The notes below the pieces were generated by a model. It saw only the letters and a list, made by a program, of their open reading frames with translations, was not told where the DNA came from and ran no database searches. The position numbers and the translations under genes were made by a program. Shown piece after piece: positions 61,524-64,000 of a stretch of 64,000 bases of DNA; position 1 is the first letter of the stretch; every line of letters begins with the position of its first letter. This DNA is from Roseiarcus sp963721905 (GTDB taxonomy: Bacteria > Pseudomonadota > Alphaproteobacteria > Rhizobiales > Beijerinckiaceae): assembly GCA_963721905.1 (NCBI GenBank), contig CAVRMF010000011.1:248001-312000 (forward strand), in the 5' to 3' direction.

Positions 61524-61699
61524 CCGTGAAGACTCGATTGGTTTCGGAGGAGACGCGCGCCCTTCGGGCGAAGCGACTGTTTACTCCAGTCCCCGCGCCC
61601 GCGCCATCCGACTTATCCGGCGCGCGGGCGACAGTTGGCCCGCAATTGTGGCGTCATCGAGTCTCGGGTGGCGAGGCGGCGGCTCGAACGGGCGGATAA

Positions 61700-62659
61700 T
61701 CAATCGGGGGCGGCGAAAGCGGCGGCGCCCGCAGGAACATGCGATCCCGCCACGAAGCCCTTGACCAGGGTCTTGGGCGTCGGCGCGTCCACGATTTCAT
61801 AAGCCGAACGGGTCGCGAACAGCGCCTCCAAGGCAAGCACGTTCAGTCTGTGGCCCGGACGGTAGGTGCGATAGAGGCCGACAATCGGCGCTCCAGCGAG
61901 CGACAGGTCTCCGATCGCGTCGAGGGCCTTGTGGCGCACGAATTCGTCCTTGTAGCGCAGACCTTCGGGATTGAGGACGACGTCGTCGTCGATCGCCACG
62001 GAATTGTCGAGCGAGGAGCCGAGCGCAAAACCCGCTTCCCAGAGCTTTCTGACGTCGCCGACGAAACCGAAGGTGCGCGCGCGCGCGAGTTCGCGGCGGA
62101 AGGTCGCCGGATCGATAGTGAAAGCGCAGCGCTGGCGGCCGATCGCGGAAGACTTGAAGTCGATCTCGACGTCGACCCGGAAACCGCGGCTCGCGGGCAG
62201 AAACTCGGCAAAGCCGCCCTCGCGCTCGACGCGCACAGGCTTCAGGATCCTGAGATGTCGTCGCAAGCGCGACTGATTAACGACGCCCGCCTGATCGATC
62301 GCGCTGACGAACTCGGCGGCCGAGCCGTCCATGATCGGCGTTTCAGGTCCGTCGATTTCGATGAGGACGTTGTCGACCTGCAGGCCGGAGAGCGCCGCAA
62401 GCAGATGCTCGACCGTGCAGACGCTGGCGCCCGACGCATCGCCCAACATCGTGCAGAGCGCGGTCTGGGTCACGTTCGACCGCTTGGCTTCGAGCAGCCG
62501 CTCACGGCCGCCGGGCAGGCCGGTGCGGAGGAAGACGACGCCGGAGTCGACGTCCGCGGGATGGAGAACGAGTTGAGCAGGCGCCGCGGAATGGACTCCG
62601 ACGCCGGTCACTTCGACCCTGCGGCGGAGCGTCTTCTGAAAGCCTGGCTTCATCGTCAA
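61700..62659 (-). CDS. lpxC: UDP-3-O-acyl-N-acetylglucosamine deacetylase
   Basis: 319 residues. It performs the first committed step of lipid A synthesis. It begins QKTLRRRVEVTGVGVHSAAP, has the zinc-binding VCTVEHLLAALSGLQVDNVL (His) and IMDGSAAEFVSAIDQAGV, and near the end DEFVRHKALDAIGDLSLAGA (His and Asp of the zinc site). The catalytic His is in the C-terminal GSHVPAGAA segment. Full length. It lies downstream of ftsZ in the dcw-derived order ftsZ-lpxC-bamD-recN. Confidence 0.96.
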   Translation of the reverse strand: MTMKPGFQKTLRRRVEVTGVGVHSAAPAQLVLHPADVDSGVVFLRTGLPGGRERLLEAKRSNVTQTALCTMLGDASGASVCTVEHLLAALSGLQVDNVLIEIDGPETPIMDGSAAEFVSAIDQAGVVNQSRLRRHLRILKPVRVEREGGFAEFLPASRGFRVDVEIDFKSSAIGRQRCAFTIDPATFRRELARARTFGFVGDVRKLWEAGFALGSSLDNSVAIDDDVVLNPEGLRYKDEFVRHKALDAIGDLSLAGAPIVGLYRTYRPGHRLNVLALEALFATRSAYEIVDAPTPKTLVKGFVAGSHVPAGAAAFAAPD

Positions 62660-62936
62660 TTATCCCCAGGCGGGCGCCCTGCCCAGATTGGCGACGCTGA
62701 ATTCCTCGGGCTGGAAGCCCTCATCCGACGTCAAACAATGCCGTCAATCGCAGTCAGCCCTTGCGAGCGTCCCGCCACCTCGGCGACTCGATTGGGACGC
62801 GACATTAGGGGCCGTCTCAGCGCGGAAACAAATCACCTTTAATGAACAAAAGTTACAAGCTCGCCGCAATTTTTTTCCTGTTATATTTCAATTGTTTAAA
62901 CAAAATATCCGCGACTCCTGTTGGGCTGAATTGTGT

Positions 62937-62962
62937 CCGGCCGCGGCAAAAGCCGCGGCCGG
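62937..62962 (-). terminator. Hairpin downstream of ftsZ
   Basis: CCGGCCGCGGC, loop AAAA/TTTT, then GCCGCGGCCGG form an 11-bp GC stem about 20 bp past the ftsZ stop. No T tract follows on the minus strand (ACACAATTC), so it may be a partial or bidirectional terminator. The next ~275 bp up to lpxC hold an AT-rich spacer. Confidence 0.5.
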
Positions 62963-62982
62963 ATCGTCGTTCAAGCCACGAA

Positions 62983-64000
62983 TCAGTTCGGCTGACGCCG
63001 CAGAAAGGCCGGGATATCGAGGTGATCGTCTTCGGACACAGGGGGGCGCGGGATCGCCCGGCCGTGCGGGTCGAGCGCGCCCACCGCCGCACGCGCCGGC
63101 AGCGGACGAGGCGACGCCCGTCCGGCCTCGGCGTGAGGCGCCGGCGCCGGGTGCGCACGCTGGGGAGGCGCAGTGGCCGGCACGGCTGGCGCGGGGGGCT
63201 TCGGCGCTTCGGGTTCTTCATCGTGGCGCGTGATGCCGAACGCAGCCAGTTTCTCCAGGAGCGAGCGACGGCGCGTTTCCGGGGCAGGCGCCGCGCCGTG
63301 CGCTTCGCGGATCGCCCGTATCTGGTTCTGTGCGACTTGCGGCAGATCCTCGATCTGCGGCATCCGCGCGGCGGCGCGCATCGGCTGCTCGGGCGCAGGC
63401 GGAATGAAATGCGCCGTCTCATCCTCCGATTCGCGGCGAGCCTCGATCGGTTCGGGGAACGTGTCGGCGGGCACGGCGGGCTGGATCTCGAGGCCGTCGA
63501 CGAGTTGCGCCGCCGGCTGGGGCGCCTCAATCGGAGCCGCAGTCGCGGCCCTGATCGGAGTGGGCGCCGGCGCGCGAACCCGCAGCGGAGCCTCGGCCCG
63601 TGTTTGAACGGTGACGGGCTCTATCTGGGAAATTATCGCCTGATCGATGCCGGTCGCGACCACCGACACGCGCACCACGCCATCGAGGGCTGGCTCGAAG
63701 GTCGCGCCGAGGATGATATTGGCCTCCTCGTCGACTTCCTGGCGAATGCGGCTTGCAGCTTCGTCGACCTCGTAGAGCGTCAGATCGTTGCCGCCGGTGA
63801 TCGAAATAAGCAGCCCGCGCGCCCCTTTCATCGAGGTCTCGTCGAGCAGGGGATTGGCGATCGCAGCCTCCGCAGCGAGCACCGCGCGCCTGTCCCCGGC
63901 CGCCTCGCCCGTGCCCATCATCGCCTTGCCCATCTCGCTCATGATGGAGCGGACGTCGGCGAAGTCCAGGTTGATGAGGCCCTCTTTCACCATCAGGTCG
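62983..64000 (-). CDS. ftsZ: Cell division GTPase FtsZ, C-terminal portion (runs off right edge)
   Basis: The frame is open to the window edge and begins here inside the GTPase C-terminal domain: VKEGLINLDFADVRSIMSEM, GKAMMGTGEAAGDRRAVLAA, LISITGGNDLTLYEVDEAAS and NIILGATFEPALDGVVRVSV. A long Pro/Ala-rich linker follows, then the conserved terminal peptide DDHLDIPAFLRRQPN, which binds FtsA, ZipA-type and other partners. The long linker is typical of Hyphomicrobiales. The N-terminal GTP-binding domain lies outside the window. Confidence 0.97.
   Translation of the reverse strand, partial: DLMVKEGLINLDFADVRSIMSEMGKAMMGTGEAAGDRRAVLAAEAAIANPLLDETSMKGARGLLISITGGNDLTLYEVDEAASRIRQEVDEEANIILGATFEPALDGVVRVSVVATGIDQAIISQIEPVTVQTRAEAPLRVRAPAPTPIRAATAAPIEAPQPAAQLVDGLEIQPAVPADTFPEPIEARRESEDETAHFIPPAPEQPMRAAARMPQIEDLPQVAQNQIRAIREAHGAAPAPETRRRSLLEKLAAFGITRHDEEPEAPKPPAPAVPATAPPQRAHPAPAPHAEAGRASPRPLPARAAVGALDPHGRAIPRPPVSEDDHLDIPAFLRRQPN

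Overview
The window looks like a chromosomal segment of a GC-rich alphaproteobacterium, most likely a member of the Hyphomicrobiales (Rhizobiales). The evidence is the conserved block UPF0262-hisD-DUF2948-murA, the run recN-bamD-lpxC-ftsZ, the DUF1285/Nudix/DUF6111/cca operon, two phasins and hopanoid genes hpnI/J/K. A Beijerinckiaceae- or Methylocystaceae-like host would fit, but that is inference.

Layout. 1-3.9 kb: the start of a PAS sensor kinase (runs off the left edge), two phasin genes behind a strong sigma70-type promoter with a palindromic operator, and an IS1380-family insertion sequence. 3.9-17.3 kb: an integrated 13.4 kb element in the tRNA-His gene. It is bounded by perfect 48-bp direct repeats, with the intact tRNA on the left and a tyrosine integrase reading inward from the right. 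The element carries integrase, an unknown gene, an AlpA-like HTH gene, another unknown gene and a PrimPol/DUF3631 replication gene (frameshifted). It also carries an XRE regulator, clustered CCGTAAC iteron-like repeats, a PEP-CTERM protein, an HGG-motif protein, a TIR-domain protein of the CAP12/Pycsar-effector type (possible antiphage cargo), and a secreted KTSC-domain gene broken by an IS66-family element.

17.3-31.7 kb: endonuclease III, an orphan branched-chain-type solute-binding protein, the hopanoid genes hpnI-hpnJ-hpnK (hpnK frameshifted at a G7 tract), an uncharacterised radical SAM gene divergent from a sulfotransferase, a DCC/lipase-maturation-factor fusion, CoA-transferase genes scoA/scoB, and small membrane or secreted DUF proteins. 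32-39.4 kb: a MoxR ATPase/DUF58/DUF4159/vWA-like envelope operon. 39.4-43.2 kb: DUF1285, Nudix, DUF6111, cca and a methyltransferase.

43.3-54.9 kb: an accessory metabolic region. It has a Baeyer-Villiger-type monooxygenase, a GMC oxidoreductase, a cupin, an SDR, a tartrate/malate-type dehydrogenase, a split sugar-type ABC importer (binding protein divergent from ATPase and permease), a type II NADH dehydrogenase and another SDR. 55-64 kb: core genes for histidine, peptidoglycan, DNA repair, outer membrane, lipid A and division, all on the minus strand and ending inside ftsZ.

Three genes (IS66 tnpC, the PrimPol gene and hpnK) are each broken by a single-base length change in a C/G run. They could be real lesions or consensus errors. 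The most interesting parts are the tRNA-His element with its TIR cargo and iteron clusters, and the radical SAM/sulfotransferase genes next to the hopanoid genes.
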